Assembly (NCBI GenBank): GCA_004558205.1
Contig: SFDM01000045.1
Coordinates: 1-22,664 of the forward strand
Direction: 5' to 3'
DNA length: 22,664 nucleotides
Source of the DNA: Pyramidobacter piscolens
Lineage (GTDB): Bacteria > Synergistota > Synergistia > Synergistales > Dethiosulfovibrionaceae
Position numbers and translations under genes: made by a program. This document shows positions 6,080-12,979 of the stretch, one piece after another (position 1 is the first letter of the stretch; each line of letters opens with the position of its first letter). The notes below the pieces were generated by a model that worked only from the letters and a program-made list of their open reading frames with translations, did no database searches and was not told the origin of the DNA.

Positions 6080-7435
6080 TCAGACGGTGACGAAGATCGA
6101 CATGATCCACACGGCGATGAAGCCGGCGACACTTCCGATGGCGGTGCCTACGGAGCACAGCACCAGCCCTTCCTTCATGTCCAGGTCGTTGGAACGGCAG
6201 ACCACCCAGAAATGGCTCGCGTTGGCGTGGTAGAAGAAGGAAGAACCCGAGGCGATGGCCAGCACGGCGATCACGGGGTGCAGCCCCAGGGCGGGCATCA
6301 GAGGCAGGATGATGGCGGATCCCGTGACCAGCGAAACCGTCGCGGAGCCATTGGACACGCTCAGCAGCAGCGAGACCAGGAAGGGGACAAACACGGGGGG
6401 AAGGTGCGTGGCGGCGATCAGACCGCCAAGGTAGGTGCCCACGCCCGACGCTTTCAGCACGGCGCCGAAGGCTCCCGCGGCTCCCGTGGCGAGGATGATG
6501 AAGCCGGAACTTTCCACGGCGCGGTCAAACCAGGCGTAGACTTGATTTCTCTCAAGCTTAGAGGTGTCGAGGAAAAGGCAGAGGAACACGCCGATGAACA
6601 GCGCGATCACGGGGTTGCCGAGGAAAGCGCTGTACAGCAGGATCGGCGTCCCCGCGGGAAGAGCCATGTTCATGAAGGAATGGACGCAGATCAGGATGAC
6701 GGGCACCAGAATGCAGGCAAAGGTCAGGAAGGCGCCGGGCAGCTTCCGGTCCGTTTTAATGCTGAAATCGTCGTTGACGGCCTGCTGGATGTTCTCCACC
6801 TTCGCGGGCTGGGGATAACGGCTGACGCAGTAGCTGCTCTTGCACCACAGCATCGCCGCGGCCGTATAGGCGAGGGCGGAAATAAGCCCCAGCGCGATGA
6901 CCAGGCCCAGGTCGGCGTTCAGCGTCCCGGCGGCGGCCAGAGGCCCCGGCGTGGGCGGAACCATGGTGTGCGTGGCCAGGATGCCGGCGTTCAGCGAGCC
7001 CAGGAGGCACATCAGAGGAACGCCGCTGCGGGCCGACAGGGAACGGGCCACGGGGGACAGGATGACGATCGCGGAGTCGCTGAACACGGGGATGGACACG
7101 AGATACCCAGAAATGGCCATGGCCAGCGACGTGCGCTTTTTGCCGACCCATTTCAGAATCGTGTTGGCCAGCACCAGCGCGCCGCCCGTGTCCTCAAGGA
7201 TGACGCCAATAGCGCAGCCGAGGATGATCACGATGCCGATGTTGCCGATTGTGGAGCCAAAGCCGCCCGTAACGGTGGAAACCACCTTGCCGATCGGGAA
7301 GCCGAAGGCGACGGCGCTTCCCAAAGCGACGAGAATCAGGGCGACAACGGGATGTACTTTGAACTTCATAATGGAAATAATGAGAACTGCCAGGGCGATC
7401 AGCATAACGATAAGTGATCCAAAGTTCGCTTCCAT
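6080..7435 (-). CDS. GntP-family organic acid/gluconate:H+ symporter
   Basis: A 451-residue polytopic inner-membrane carrier of the GntP (gluconate permease) family, which imports sugar acids and other small hydroxy or carboxylic acids with protons. Diagnostic segments are LGCAIGVILEDTGGA (72-86), IPVFSDSAIVILSPV (115-129), THTMVPPTPGPLAAAG (155-170) and, near the C-terminus, NGSATVSLVTGSAI and FFYHANASHFWVV. Length is normal. AGGAGG about ten bases upstream of the ATG supports the start. It is transcribed alone and divergently from the LytS/LytTR kinase-regulator pair. The intergenic DNA holds two LytTR-like direct repeats in the orientation of this gene, so it is the likely regulated target. 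LytS/LytTR systems controlling a carboxylate transporter are known (YpdAB and BtsSR of E. coli). Substrate is not determinable by sequence; several family members carry gluconate, others glycerate or related acids. Confidence 0.9.
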   Translation of the reverse strand: MEANFGSLIVMLIALAVLIISIMKFKVHPVVALILVALGSAVAFGFPIGKVVSTVTGGFGSTIGNIGIVIILGCAIGVILEDTGGALVLANTILKWVGKKRTSLAMAISGYLVSIPVFSDSAIVILSPVARSLSARSGVPLMCLLGSLNAGILATHTMVPPTPGPLAAAGTLNADLGLVIALGLISALAYTAAAMLWCKSSYCVSRYPQPAKVENIQQAVNDDFSIKTDRKLPGAFLTFACILVPVILICVHSFMNMALPAGTPILLYSAFLGNPVIALFIGVFLCLFLDTSKLERNQVYAWFDRAVESSGFIILATGAAGAFGAVLKASGVGTYLGGLIAATHLPPVFVPFLVSLLLSVSNGSATVSLVTGSAIILPLMPALGLHPVIAVLAIASGSSFFYHANASHFWVVCRSNDLDMKEGLVLCSVGTAIGSVAGFIAVWIMSIFVTV

Positions 7436-7559
7436 CAGAATACTCCTCCTAAATTTTTTGATAAGGGCAGGGGTGCGGTATTTCCTCTCTCCAGGCGTCG
7501 ACGCCGGTGCAGCGGTTGAATCTTAACATCCTTTTCTCTTACTTGTTTTAATAAAGTCT

Positions 7560-7589
7560 TCAAATGCGCCTTTCCGGGCGTCAAATGCG
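7560..7589 (-). promoter_or_regulatory. paired direct repeat, probable LytTR response-regulator operator
   Basis: TCAAATGCG occurs at 7560-7568 and again at 7581-7589, exactly 21 bp apart, which is two helical turns. LytTR-domain regulators bind such same-face direct repeats. Read on the minus strand the motif is CGCATTTGA, close to the GGCATTTCAT element described for E. coli YpdB. The site lies 125-154 bases upstream of the GntP-family gene and points towards it. A weak -35-like TTTGAA overlaps the gene-proximal repeat, as expected of an activator-dependent promoter. The rest of 7436-7559 shows only the ribosome-binding site. Confidence 0.6.
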
Positions 7590-7625
7590 ACTTTTTTCAC
7601 ATGAAAAGCGGGGCCGCCGGGTATG

Positions 7626-7650
7626 AACGGCCGTTATTCCGGGTTATAAT
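7626..7650 (+). promoter_or_regulatory. -10 box with adjacent palindrome, upstream of the kinase gene
   Basis: A consensus TATAAT (7645-7650) lies 118 bases before the kinase start, but the -35 position (TATGAA) is poor. A perfect 10-bp palindrome AACGGCCGTT (7626-7635) lies in the spacer and could be an activator or repressor site. Confidence 0.4.
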
Positions 7651-7696
7651 GGAAAAGAAGTTTTTCTAAAACGATCCGGCACCTTTCCTTGAGACA

Positions 7697-7721
7697 GCAA
7701 AGGCAGCCCCGCCGCCTTTGC
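7697..7721 (+). other. hairpin in the kinase mRNA leader
   Basis: GCAAAGGC (7697-7704) pairs with GCCTTTGC (7714-7721) around a 9-base loop. No T run follows, so it is not a terminator. It sits in the predicted 5' leader, 46 bases before the start codon, and may affect stability or translation. Confidence 0.4.
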
Positions 7722-7767
7722 GTCCGAAGGAACATCACGCCCCTCTGGGAGGCCCGCGGAGACCCTC

Positions 7768-9486
7768 ATGAATCACGTCATCCTGTATCGCCTGCAGCTG
7801 AACATCGTTTTTTTGCTGATTATCTCCTTTTTTATCACCCGGCCGCCGGTGATCCAAAAGATCCTCACCGACAAAAAAAAGACCCTCGGAGACAGGCTGG
7901 CCCAGGCCGCGCTCTTCGGCGGCATCAGCGTCTGCTCCACCTATATGGGCGTCAGCGTGGACGGCATGATCGTGAACACGCGCGTCATCGGCGTTCTGGC
8001 GGCGGGGCTCTTCGCGGGCCCCTTCGCCGGCGTCGGAGCCGGGCTGTTCGCCGCGGCGCACCGCCTCTTTTACGATCCCGGCGGCTTCACCACCGTGGCC
8101 TGCTCTCTCTCCACGCTGAGCGCCGGCCTTCTCGGAGCCCTGTTTCACGACTTCTACAGCCGCGCCAGGCACAAACGGCTCTTCGAAGTACTGCTCGCGG
8201 CGGGGGCGGAAACGCTGCACATGCTGCTGATCCTGCTCCTGTCCTCCCCCTTCGCCCTCGCCCGGTCGGTGGTGAGCCGGACAGCCCTGCCCATGGTGCT
8301 CCTCAACTCGCTGGGACTGACGATCTTCATGTCGGTGTTCAACCAGCTCTGGGTGCAGCGCGACCGCGATTCAGCCGTCAGAGTGCGCGACACGCTGAGA
8401 ATCGCCGACGAGAGCCTTCCCTACATGCGCCGGGGCCTTGCGGGCGGCGAGTCGCTGGACAGGGTGATAGACATCATCCTACGCTCGGGCATCTGCGAGG
8501 GCGTAATCTTCAGCGACCTCAGCACCGTCCTGGCCAGCGGCTGGACTGGCGAACGCGCCTATATCAACAAAGGCGACGCCCTGCCTCAGTTCCTGGAACA
8601 CAGGGTGCGCGCCGGCGCCTTCGCACCCGACATCAGGGCCGGCCGCGCCAATCCTGACTGCGAGCTGACCCGGCAGTACCAGATGATCGCGGCGCCGTTA
8701 GTGGTTCGCGACAAACCGGTGGGGAGCATGACGCTGGTGGTGAAAAGGAAATTCCTTGCCCGCGAATGCGACGCCACCTTCGCCCAAGGGCTGGCCAGGA
8801 TTTTTTCGACGCAGCTGGAATTGGCCGAAATGGACGACTTGAAACGCCAGTACCGCGCCGCGGAGCTGAAGGCCCTCCGATCCCAGATCAATCCCCATTT
8901 TCTGTACAACGCGCTGAACACCATATCCTGCGTGTGCCGCGAGCAGCCCGGACGGGCCCGGGAGCTGCTGCTCACGCTGGCGGCCCATTACAGGCACACC
9001 CTCGACGGCGCCAGCGCCTTCGTATCCTTCCAGGAAGAGATCGGCTACATCGAAAACTATTTAGTCCTCGAAAAAGCCAGGTTCGAGGAAAAACTCGCCG
9101 TGGAATACCACTTTGACTGCGACATGAAACAGATCATCCCTGCTTTTATACTGCAGCCTCTGGTTGAAAACGCCATCAAGTACGGCGCCGACCGCCAGGG
9201 GATGCGCCGAGTCTCGCTCAGCGCGGAAGACCGCGGCGGATTTCTGGCCGTCGTCGTTTCCGACCAGGGGCAGGGCTTTCCCCAGCAGGTCCTCGACGGC
9301 TTCGCCGACGCCAGCTTCGCCCAGCGCCATTTCGGCCTGTTCAACGTGGACCGGCGGCTGAAATACATGTACGGGCCGGACTGCGGGCTGAAACTGAGTT
9401 CCTCGCCCCGCGGCGCCTCCGTGGAAGTCCGTTTCGCCAAGACGGAACATCTTATTTCGATCGAGGAGGATCAAAAATGCGTATAG
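7768..9486 (+). CDS. LytS/YpdA-type membrane sensor histidine kinase
   Basis: A 572-residue sensor kinase. Residues ~5-195 are hydrophobic and carry the NTRVIGVLAAGLFAGPFAGVG segment (70-90) typical of the 5TM-Lyt sensor. About 225-350 resembles a GAF-type domain. The LytS-type phosphoacceptor region reads SQINPHFLYNALNTI (His377), followed by a HATPase domain with LQPLVENAIKYG (Asn468) and a DQGQGFP glycine box. GGAGA five bases before the ATG supports the start. Its last 10 bases overlap the response-regulator gene, so the two are translationally coupled and form one two-component system. By family knowledge, such kinases sense small carboxylates such as pyruvate or cell-envelope state. Divergence from a GntP-type carrier favours a carboxylate or sugar-acid signal here. 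No promoter other than the -10 at 7645 was seen. Confidence 0.9.
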   Translation: MNHVILYRLQLNIVFLLIISFFITRPPVIQKILTDKKKTLGDRLAQAALFGGISVCSTYMGVSVDGMIVNTRVIGVLAAGLFAGPFAGVGAGLFAAAHRLFYDPGGFTTVACSLSTLSAGLLGALFHDFYSRARHKRLFEVLLAAGAETLHMLLILLLSSPFALARSVVSRTALPMVLLNSLGLTIFMSVFNQLWVQRDRDSAVRVRDTLRIADESLPYMRRGLAGGESLDRVIDIILRSGICEGVIFSDLSTVLASGWTGERAYINKGDALPQFLEHRVRAGAFAPDIRAGRANPDCELTRQYQMIAAPLVVRDKPVGSMTLVVKRKFLARECDATFAQGLARIFSTQLELAEMDDLKRQYRAAELKALRSQINPHFLYNALNTISCVCREQPGRARELLLTLAAHYRHTLDGASAFVSFQEEIGYIENYLVLEKARFEEKLAVEYHFDCDMKQIIPAFILQPLVENAIKYGADRQGMRRVSLSAEDRGGFLAVVVSDQGQGFPQQVLDGFADASFAQRHFGLFNVDRRLKYMYGPDCGLKLSSSPRGASVEVRFAKTEHLISIEEDQKCV

Positions 9487-10193
9487 CCGTTGTAGACGAC
9501 GAAAGTCCCGCGCGGCGCGAGCTTTGCCACCAGATCCGCAGCGCCGATCCCGCGGCGGTTATCGACGAAGCTTCCAACGGTGCGGCGGCGCTGGAGATGG
9601 TCTGCCGGAACCGTTATGACCTGGTCTTTCTGGACATCAACCTGGGAGACATCATCGGCACGAGCATCGCCGTAGCGGTCAAAAAGATCAGCGAAGAGGC
9701 GCGGATCGTCTTCGCGACCGCCTATCCGGAATACGCTGTCAAGGCTTTCGAGCTTGGCGTCAGCGACTACATCCTCAAACCCTTCGACCCAGCCAGAGTG
9801 CGGGAGATCGTTCTGCGCTGCCAGGCCGGAAGCGCCCCCATGGCGCAGAAGCAGGTCCCCGGCAGATTCGCCGCCGCCCACGAGGGGCGTATCGTGCTGA
9901 TCGACGCGGGAAAGATCATTTACATCGAGTCGGCGGCGCGCGGCGTTGTCGTGCACACCGCCGAAGGGGACTACTCCGACAAGAAGACGCTGGGCGAGTG
10001 CGAAGCCCGCTTGGAAGGCGGCGCGTTTTTCAGGATCTACAAGAGCTATATCGTCAACCTGGAATACGTGGCTGAAATCGTGCCCTGGTACAATAAGACC
10101 ACGGCCGTGAAAATGCGCGGCTGCGGCGGCTGTGTGCTTCCCGTGGGGCGAAACAGGAAAAACGAGCTCTATCAGAGGCTGAACGCGCTGTAA
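9477..10193 (+). CDS. LytTR-family response regulator
   Basis: A 238-residue response regulator. The receiver domain (1-~120) has the acidic pair Asp7/Asp8, phosphoacceptor Asp53 in FLDINLG, Thr81 in FATAYPEYAVKAF and Lys101 in ILKPFD. Residues ~133-236 form a LytTR DNA-binding domain, with YIESAARGVVVHT, KTLGECEARL, FFRIYKSYIVNLEYV and VGRNRKNELYQRL. The GAGGA ribosome-binding site lies within the end of the kinase gene, consistent with coupling. LytTR proteins bind direct repeats about two turns apart, and exactly such a pair (7560 and 7581) lies before the divergent permease gene. No strong terminator follows immediately, so transcripts may run through the parS-like array to the hairpin at 10441. 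Confidence 0.93.
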   Translation: MRIAVVDDESPARRELCHQIRSADPAAVIDEASNGAAALEMVCRNRYDLVFLDINLGDIIGTSIAVAVKKISEEARIVFATAYPEYAVKAFELGVSDYILKPFDPARVREIVLRCQAGSAPMAQKQVPGRFAAAHEGRIVLIDAGKIIYIESAARGVVVHTAEGDYSDKKTLGECEARLEGGAFFRIYKSYIVNLEYVAEIVPWYNKTTAVKMRGCGGCVLPVGRNRKNELYQRLNAL

Positions 10194-10237
10194 GACTGGC
10201 TGCCCGGAGATATGTGGGTGAGGCAGTTCATGCCCGC

Positions 10238-10258
10238 GGAAGAGATGTCTCCTTTTTT
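10238..10258 (+). terminator. weak hairpin with T run after the LytTR gene
   Basis: A short bulged stem (GGA-GA with TC-TCC, 10238-10252) precedes six T residues at 10253-10258. It may terminate some transcripts before the parS-like array. The stem is weak. Confidence 0.3.
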
Positions 10259-10275
10259 GCGCCCGCCCAGCAGAA

Positions 10276-10407
10276 TGTTCCACGTGGAACATTCTGCGCT
10301 CGATCCCGCCAAGCGTTCCACGCGGAACATTTTCGCGCTCAATCTCGCCGATTGTTCCACGTGGAACATTTTTGCGCTTGATCCCGCCGATTGTTCCACG
10401 TGGAACA
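10276..10407. repeat. tandem cluster of four parS-like ParB-binding sites
   Basis: The 16-bp palindrome TGTTCCACGTGGAACA is present exactly at 10276-10291, 10353-10368 and 10392-10407. A variant, CGTTCCACGCGGAACA, lies at 10314-10329. Starts are 38, 39 and 39 bp apart, and the spacers are themselves repeats (TTTTTGCGCT, then ATCCCGCCGAT), so whole 39-bp units were duplicated. The first site sits in a longer perfect palindrome, 10270-10297 (28 bp). The sequence is the chromosomal parS consensus known from Pseudomonas and Myxococcus and close to the Bacillus form TGTTTCACGTGAAACA. It would be bound by ParB, spread over flanking DNA and segregated by ParA. The cluster lies in a gene-free gap between convergent genes. 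No parA or parB is in the window. Confidence 0.85.
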
Positions 10408-10440
10408 TTTTTGCGTACAGAGAAAGACAGGGCATAAGAG

Positions 10441-10489
10441 AAAGCGGCGAAGAACCCTCCGCATCGGAGGACTCTTCGCCGCTTTTTTT
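10441..10489. terminator. strong bidirectional terminator
   Basis: GCGGCGAAGA (10444-10453) pairs with TCTTCGCCGC (10473-10482), extended by AAA/TTT. An inner CCTCCG/CGGAGG hairpin (10456-10470) sits inside. Seven T residues follow on the plus strand (10483-10489), and a T-rich stretch follows on the minus strand. It ends the minus-strand regulator gene, 5 bases after its stop, and catches plus-strand read-through from the LytTR gene. Confidence 0.85.
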
Positions 10490-10494
10490 GTGTT

Positions 10495-11187
10495 TTATGG
10501 CTGCTGCCTGGATTTGTTCGCAAAATCCGCGGGAGTCTCTCCCGTCAGAGCCTTGAAGCACTTGTAGAAATAGTTCAGATTGCAGAAGCCCACCTGTTCC
10601 GACACCTCTTTGATCTTGCCCTCGCCCCTTTCCAGAAGCTCCTTCGCCTTCTGAATCCTCAGCTGGGTCAGATAGGTGACGATACTGGCGCCCATGTGCT
10701 TTTTGAAAAGCCGCGCCACGTGGCTGGGCGAGGCATAGCTCAGGCTCGCCAGGTCGTTCAGCGAAATTTTTTCAGCGTAATGGCCGTGGATGTATTCCAA
10801 AATCTCGTTGACCGTCTCGTTGGCGGTGAACTGCCAGCCCGTGGCTCTCGCGATGGACTGGAGCAGCTGGCCGTAGTCGATGGGTTTCAGCAGGATATCG
10901 CTGGCTCCCAGGCGCAGCGCCTGCCGGGCGTACTCGAAGGACTCGAAGGCCGTAATGATGATATACCGGCACTCCGGCGCGGCGGCCATCACCTCAAAGC
11001 CGTTCATCACAGGCATTTGGATGTCCAGAAAGACCAGGCCCGGCTTCGCGGCGGCGATCAGCTCCAGGGCGCGCCGCCCGTCCCGCGCCGTGCCGGCGAT
11101 CTCGATGGGCAGCTTGCCGCTCTCGATGAACTTATTGATGATGATCGCCACAGCGGGCTCGTCATCTACCACGATGGCCGAGATCAT
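10495..11187 (-). CDS. Response regulator with AraC-type DNA-binding domain (YesN-like)
   Basis: A 230-residue response regulator. The receiver domain (1-~118) has Asp8/Asp9, phosphoacceptor Asp55 in FLDIQMPVMNG, Thr79 in IITAFESFEYARQAL and Lys101 in LLKPID. Residues ~124-226 form an AraC-type double helix-turn-helix, with LNDLASLSYASPSHVARLFK and, near the end, FCNLNYFYKCFKALTGETP. The start codon overlaps the kinase stop codon by one base (TGATG), so it is coupled to the soluble cupin-PocR kinase upstream and is its partner. Probable targets are the divergent SHMT-like and AGCS symporter genes, whose upstream DNA (12735-12979) contains inverted repeats. AraC-type regulators of this kind usually activate uptake and catabolic genes when phosphorylated. 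Confidence 0.93.
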   Translation of the reverse strand: MISAIVVDDEPAVAIIINKFIESGKLPIEIAGTARDGRRALELIAAAKPGLVFLDIQMPVMNGFEVMAAAPECRYIIITAFESFEYARQALRLGASDILLKPIDYGQLLQSIARATGWQFTANETVNEILEYIHGHYAEKISLNDLASLSYASPSHVARLFKKHMGASIVTYLTQLRIQKAKELLERGEGKIKEVSEQVGFCNLNYFYKCFKALTGETPADFANKSRQQP

Positions 11188-12692
11188 CAGGAATCGCCTC
11201 CCGAGGAGACGAAGGGAATCTCGATGACCACACGGGTTTCCCCTTCGCCCGTAACTTCCATATGGAAGGAGAAGTTTTGGCCGTACAGCGTGGCCAGCTT
11301 CGCGTAGACCAGCCCCAGGCCGTGGCCTGTGTTGGACTGAACGCCCTGAAGCACGCGGTTCAGCGTGACCTCGTCGGGAGCGTTGCCGTTATTGGTGACC
11401 ACGAAAGCAACCCGGCCCGTCCGGCGGCTTCCCTGCGCGCTGAAGTCCAGCCGGTGGGGCGGCTCGGATTTCGGAAATCCGTGAGTGAAGGCGTTTTCGA
11501 CCACGGGCTGGAGAAAATTGAAGGGCACCATGGCCGCGCCCAGGTTTTCAGGCACCGAAAAATTCACCTCCAGGTCGCCGCGGTGACGAAGCTGCTGCAT
11601 CTTCAGGTAGATCCTCAGGTTATCCAGCTCGGAGGAGAGCTGAACGAACTGCAGGTTGGTCGTCATGGTATAGCGGAACATCTTGGCCAGGTCGACCACG
11701 GCCTCGTACACTTCCTGGCGCTCGCCCACCAGAGCCATGCTAGCGATGGCGGTCAGCGTATTGAACAGGAAATGCCGGTTGATCCTGACGTTCGCCACGC
11801 TGCCCATACAGGCCCCCAGGTGCTGCTGAAGCCGCCTCTTATCCTGCTCGGTCCTGAAGGCCTGCAGGGATTTGTCCTCCAGCTCCTGGCGGACAGAGTC
11901 AAACTCGCAGAAGCTCAGGATGCTTTTCACGATGTGTCTCAGCGTGTCCTGCATTCCCGTGATGGTGCTCTGCGGCGTGTCGTAGAGTTCCAGCGGGTCG
12001 ATGGCGCTGTTCTGGGTAACCAGCACGTGGCCGCCCCGGATGGTGCCGAGGCGTTTCTTCTCATAGACCACGGGAAAGTGGAAAACCGTCAGGCCCCTGG
12101 GGCAGACAAAAGAGCCGTCGCCCGGCTCGGCGCACTCCACGGCCCCTTCGTGGCACAGGCAGGCGCAGCCCACGGGGCTGCCCCGGGGATCGCAGTGATT
12201 GACGCAGAAGGGCGGGAAAAAGTCGTTCTGCCACACCAGAGACCAGGTGTCGTCTAGGATCGTGATCGGAAAGATCTGCGTTCCCAGCAGCTGGAGCTGA
12301 ATGGCTTCGACGGCTGAATAGAGGCTGTTGTGGCTGAGCGGCCTGGCGGGGGAACGGCGCGGGAAATCCATCAGCTGGTCATAGCGCGCGGGAATGGAGA
12401 CCAGCAGTTCACGAACCGGTTCAGTGCCCGTGTTGACGGTCATATGGGCGGCGTCGGGCGCCATATGGAAGAATTCGCCCTTGTGAAAATCCCGCTTGAC
12501 GCCGTCGATGACGTAGTACCCTTCGCCGTTCAGGATATAGAGGAACTGCTCGTTGGCATAATGGACGTGGTTGGGGAGGGACAGGCCCGGCCCGACCTCG
12601 GTCACGCCCACGTTCATCACTTGGTTGTGGCTCTTCGCATCGGGGACGAAATACCACGTAATCTGTCCCCAGTCGGTCTTCTGGACGTACAT
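11187..12692 (-). CDS. Soluble sensor histidine kinase with cupin and PocR-like domains, LytS-type catalytic core
   Basis: A 501-residue protein with no signal peptide or membrane helix. Residues ~25-100 form a cupin barrel with a full metal site: His42, His44, Glu48 (in NHVHYANEQ) and His83 (in PDAAHMTVN). Residues ~125-225 resemble the PocR sensory domain, with a cysteine-rich stretch (Cys163, 167, 176, 178, 180, 187, 197) followed by GLTVFHFPVVYEKKRLGTI and GGHV. A linker with coiled-coil character (~245-295) leads to the LytS-type phosphoacceptor box INRHFLFNTLTAIAS (His307), then QPVVENAFTHG (Asn400) and TGHGLGL. The usual Pro before the His is Arg306. AAGGAGG precedes the ATG. It overlaps the AraC-type regulator gene by one base. 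It should sense a cytoplasmic ligand, possibly with metal or redox input, and drive the regulator. The domain calls rest on motifs read by eye. Confidence 0.85.
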   Translation of the reverse strand: MYVQKTDWGQITWYFVPDAKSHNQVMNVGVTEVGPGLSLPNHVHYANEQFLYILNGEGYYVIDGVKRDFHKGEFFHMAPDAAHMTVNTGTEPVRELLVSIPARYDQLMDFPRRSPARPLSHNSLYSAVEAIQLQLLGTQIFPITILDDTWSLVWQNDFFPPFCVNHCDPRGSPVGCACLCHEGAVECAEPGDGSFVCPRGLTVFHFPVVYEKKRLGTIRGGHVLVTQNSAIDPLELYDTPQSTITGMQDTLRHIVKSILSFCEFDSVRQELEDKSLQAFRTEQDKRRLQQHLGACMGSVANVRINRHFLFNTLTAIASMALVGERQEVYEAVVDLAKMFRYTMTTNLQFVQLSSELDNLRIYLKMQQLRHRGDLEVNFSVPENLGAAMVPFNFLQPVVENAFTHGFPKSEPPHRLDFSAQGSRRTGRVAFVVTNNGNAPDEVTLNRVLQGVQSNTGHGLGLVYAKLATLYGQNFSFHMEVTGEGETRVVIEIPFVSSGGDS

Positions 12693-12725
12693 CCCCTATA
12701 ACCTCCTTCAAGTGGAATGAAAGAC

Positions 12726-12734
12726 ATCATATCA
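12726..12734 (-). promoter_or_regulatory. extended -10 promoter of the cupin kinase operon
   Basis: The minus strand reads TGATATGAT (12734-12726), an extended -10 element (TG, one base, TATGAT). Transcription would start near 12719, giving a leader of about 27 bases with the AAGGAGG site. No good -35 box is visible, as is common for extended -10 promoters. Confidence 0.45.
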
Positions 12735-12859
12735 CATCGCCCATTTTACAACTTTACGAAAACATAAAACGCTCCCTCACAGGACACCTTCAACATTTTT
12801 CCGCAACAAGCGACAAAATGATTATACACAATCCAGAAGACCGCAGTTTAGACTTTAAA

Positions 12860-12922
12860 GAAAGAGATCAAGATCGTTAAATAAACGGTAAAAATAGAAC
12901 CTATTTTCTTTGAATCTCTTTC
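12860..12922. promoter_or_regulatory. nested inverted repeats upstream of the SHMT-like gene
   Basis: GAAAGAGAT (12860-12868) is repeated in inverted form as ATCTCTTTC (12914-12922). Between them CGTT (12875-12878) and AACG (12884-12887) form a small inverted repeat around AAATA. The stretch is AT-rich and lies 58-120 bases before the start codon, where the AraC-type regulator would be expected to bind. No clear sigma70 promoter for the plus strand was found in 12735-12979. Confidence 0.35.
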
Positions 12923-12979
12923 AGTAAGATAAGTCCATCGAAAGGAACCACCCTATCAGATGAAGGAGAGCGCAGGAAG

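Noticed and set aside
6212..7417. Long plus-strand open frame opposite the GntP-family gene
   Set aside because: The translation is rich in Gly, Arg, His, Asp and Gln with no recognisable domain, as expected for the reverse of a GC-rich membrane-protein gene. The minus-strand product has clear family motifs.
10276..10407. CRISPR array
   Set aside because: Repeats are regularly spaced, but the spacers are nearly identical to each other and the repeat unit is a 16-bp palindrome, so this is a tandem binding-site array. No cas genes are present.
9471..10523. Long minus-strand open frame across the LytTR gene and the parS-like array, with repeated MFHVEH-like peptides
   Set aside because: It is antisense to a clear response-regulator gene. 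The repeated peptide is only the translation of the parS palindrome, a well-known source of false genes. The open frames at 10172-10561 (minus) and 10212-10556 (plus) are rejected for the same reason.
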